Below are positions 4,780 to 5,165 of a stretch of DNA of 5,165 nt, in pieces (position 1 is the first letter of the stretch; the number at the start of each line of letters is the position of its first letter). A program made the translations under genes and the position numbers. This stretch comes from an uncultured Pseudobdellovibrionaceae bacterium (GTDB taxonomy: Bacteria; Bdellovibrionota; Bdellovibrionia; Bdellovibrionales; Bdellovibrionaceae): contig CALCCV010000058.1 in NCBI GenBank assembly GCA_937900305.1, positions 1-5,165 of the forward strand, read 5' to 3'. Below the pieces are notes generated by a model. The model made no database searches and was not told the DNA's origin. It saw only the letters and a program-made list of their open reading frames with translations.

Positions 4780-5165
4780 ATGAAATCAAAACTGGAAACA
4801 AGATTCAAAACAAAATCCCAAACAAGATTGAAAATAAAAACAGTCGAAATTTTCGCCTCTGTGGCGATCCTTTCTCTGGCGCTCCTATTGAGTGCTTGCG
4901 GAGCTCCTGAACAAAATGACATCTCAAGCGAAATGCTGTCTGAGGAAGTCTCTCAAACCATCAATTCAAACGGAATTGTTGGCGGAGAGGAGTTGCGCCC
5001 GGGTGACCGACTCGCACGCACGGTTGTGGGCCTCTATGACCTGAATAACAAAACTATTTGCACAGGTACACTATTGCCGAACAGTTTGGTTCTCACTGCA
5101 GCTCACTGTGTGAACAGGGGAGTTGAAAATACAGTTGTCATATTTGATACTCAAATTGATTCCGG
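4780..5165 (+). CDS. Trypsin-like (S1 family) serine protease, lipoprotein, 3' end cut by window
   Basis: 128 codons are visible with no stop. The signal peptide has an unusually long basic n-region (residues 2-21, eight Lys/Arg), a hydrophobic core V28-L37 and lipobox LSAC (37-40), so Cys40 is probably lipidated. After a short Ser/Glu-rich propeptide, IVGG (66-69) is the canonical new N-terminus of chymotrypsin-fold proteases. The preceding residues are Asn-Gly rather than Arg/Lys, so trypsin-type self-activation is not obvious. CTGTLLPNSLVLTAAHC (94-110) contains the catalytic His109 and the two Cys (94, 110) that form the disulfide around it. The catalytic Asp and Ser lie beyond the window, so activity cannot be confirmed. 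Expected location is the envelope or cell surface. It is preceded by a structured leader and divergent from the thioesterase gene. Confidence 0.92.
   Translation, partial: MKSKLETRFKTKSQTRLKIKTVEIFASVAILSLALLLSACGAPEQNDISSEMLSEEVSQTINSNGIVGGEELRPGDRLARTVVGLYDLNNKTICTGTLLPNSLVLTAAHCVNRGVENTVVIFDTQIDS
4796..4843 (+). repeat. 24-bp tandem duplication in the protease signal peptide
   Basis: The first 20 bases of the unit at 4796 (AAACAAGATT then CAAAACAAAA) recur at 4820 with 2 mismatches, in frame. Encoded octapeptides are ETRFKTKS (6-13) and QTRLKIKT (14-21), so the basic n-region has been doubled. Confidence 0.6.

Noticed and set aside
4641..4910. An 89-codon rightward open frame from GTG upstream of the protease
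   Set aside because: It is out of frame with the protease, overlaps its signal peptide, has no ribosome binding site and is Lys/Asn-rich only because it reads the same A-rich repeat in another frame.

Overview
The window looks like a stretch of a moderate-GC Bdellovibrionota chromosome (Bdellovibrio-like predatory bacteria or relatives). This rests on a TIGR02147-type regulator, a family seen mainly in Bdellovibrio and Fibrobacter, and on several exported lipoproteins, including an FGE-like secreted protein and a trypsin-like serine protease. The assignment is by protein family only; no rRNA or marker gene is present.

Layout: (1) 1-1095 (+) is the C-terminal part of a tandem short-chain dehydrogenase/reductase-like protein whose last domain has lost its cofactor and catalytic motifs. 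(2) 1141-3196 (-) is a two-gene unit read right to left. The regulator (3196 to 2279) comes first and overlaps by 26 bp an exported protein with a fibronectin-III-like and an FGE-sulfatase-like domain (2304 to 1141). (3) 3197-3423 is a divergent intergenic region with a 17-bp perfect dyad between candidate -35 and -10 elements of the regulator gene, recurring ATTTGT words, and a candidate promoter for the rightward gene. (4) 3424-4104 (+) is a DUF2959 lipoprotein. (5) 4129-4554 (-) is a hot-dog-fold acyl-CoA thioesterase with a GTG start. (6) 4555-4779 is a second divergent intergenic region, with back-to-back candidate promoters and then a structured leader of about 150 nt. (7) 4780-5165 (+) is the start of a trypsin-like lipoprotein protease that runs off the window.

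There is no sign of one large multi-gene system, phage, insertion sequence, CRISPR array or tRNA/rRNA. The regulator and exported-protein genes are probably co-transcribed and translationally coupled. The other genes look like independent units arranged convergently or divergently. The most interesting points are regulatory: the leader of the protease gene, which can form a helix over its own ribosome binding site, the dyad in front of the regulator, and two genes whose best promoters would give nearly leaderless mRNAs. All promoter, operator and RNA-fold calls were made by eye and are inferences.
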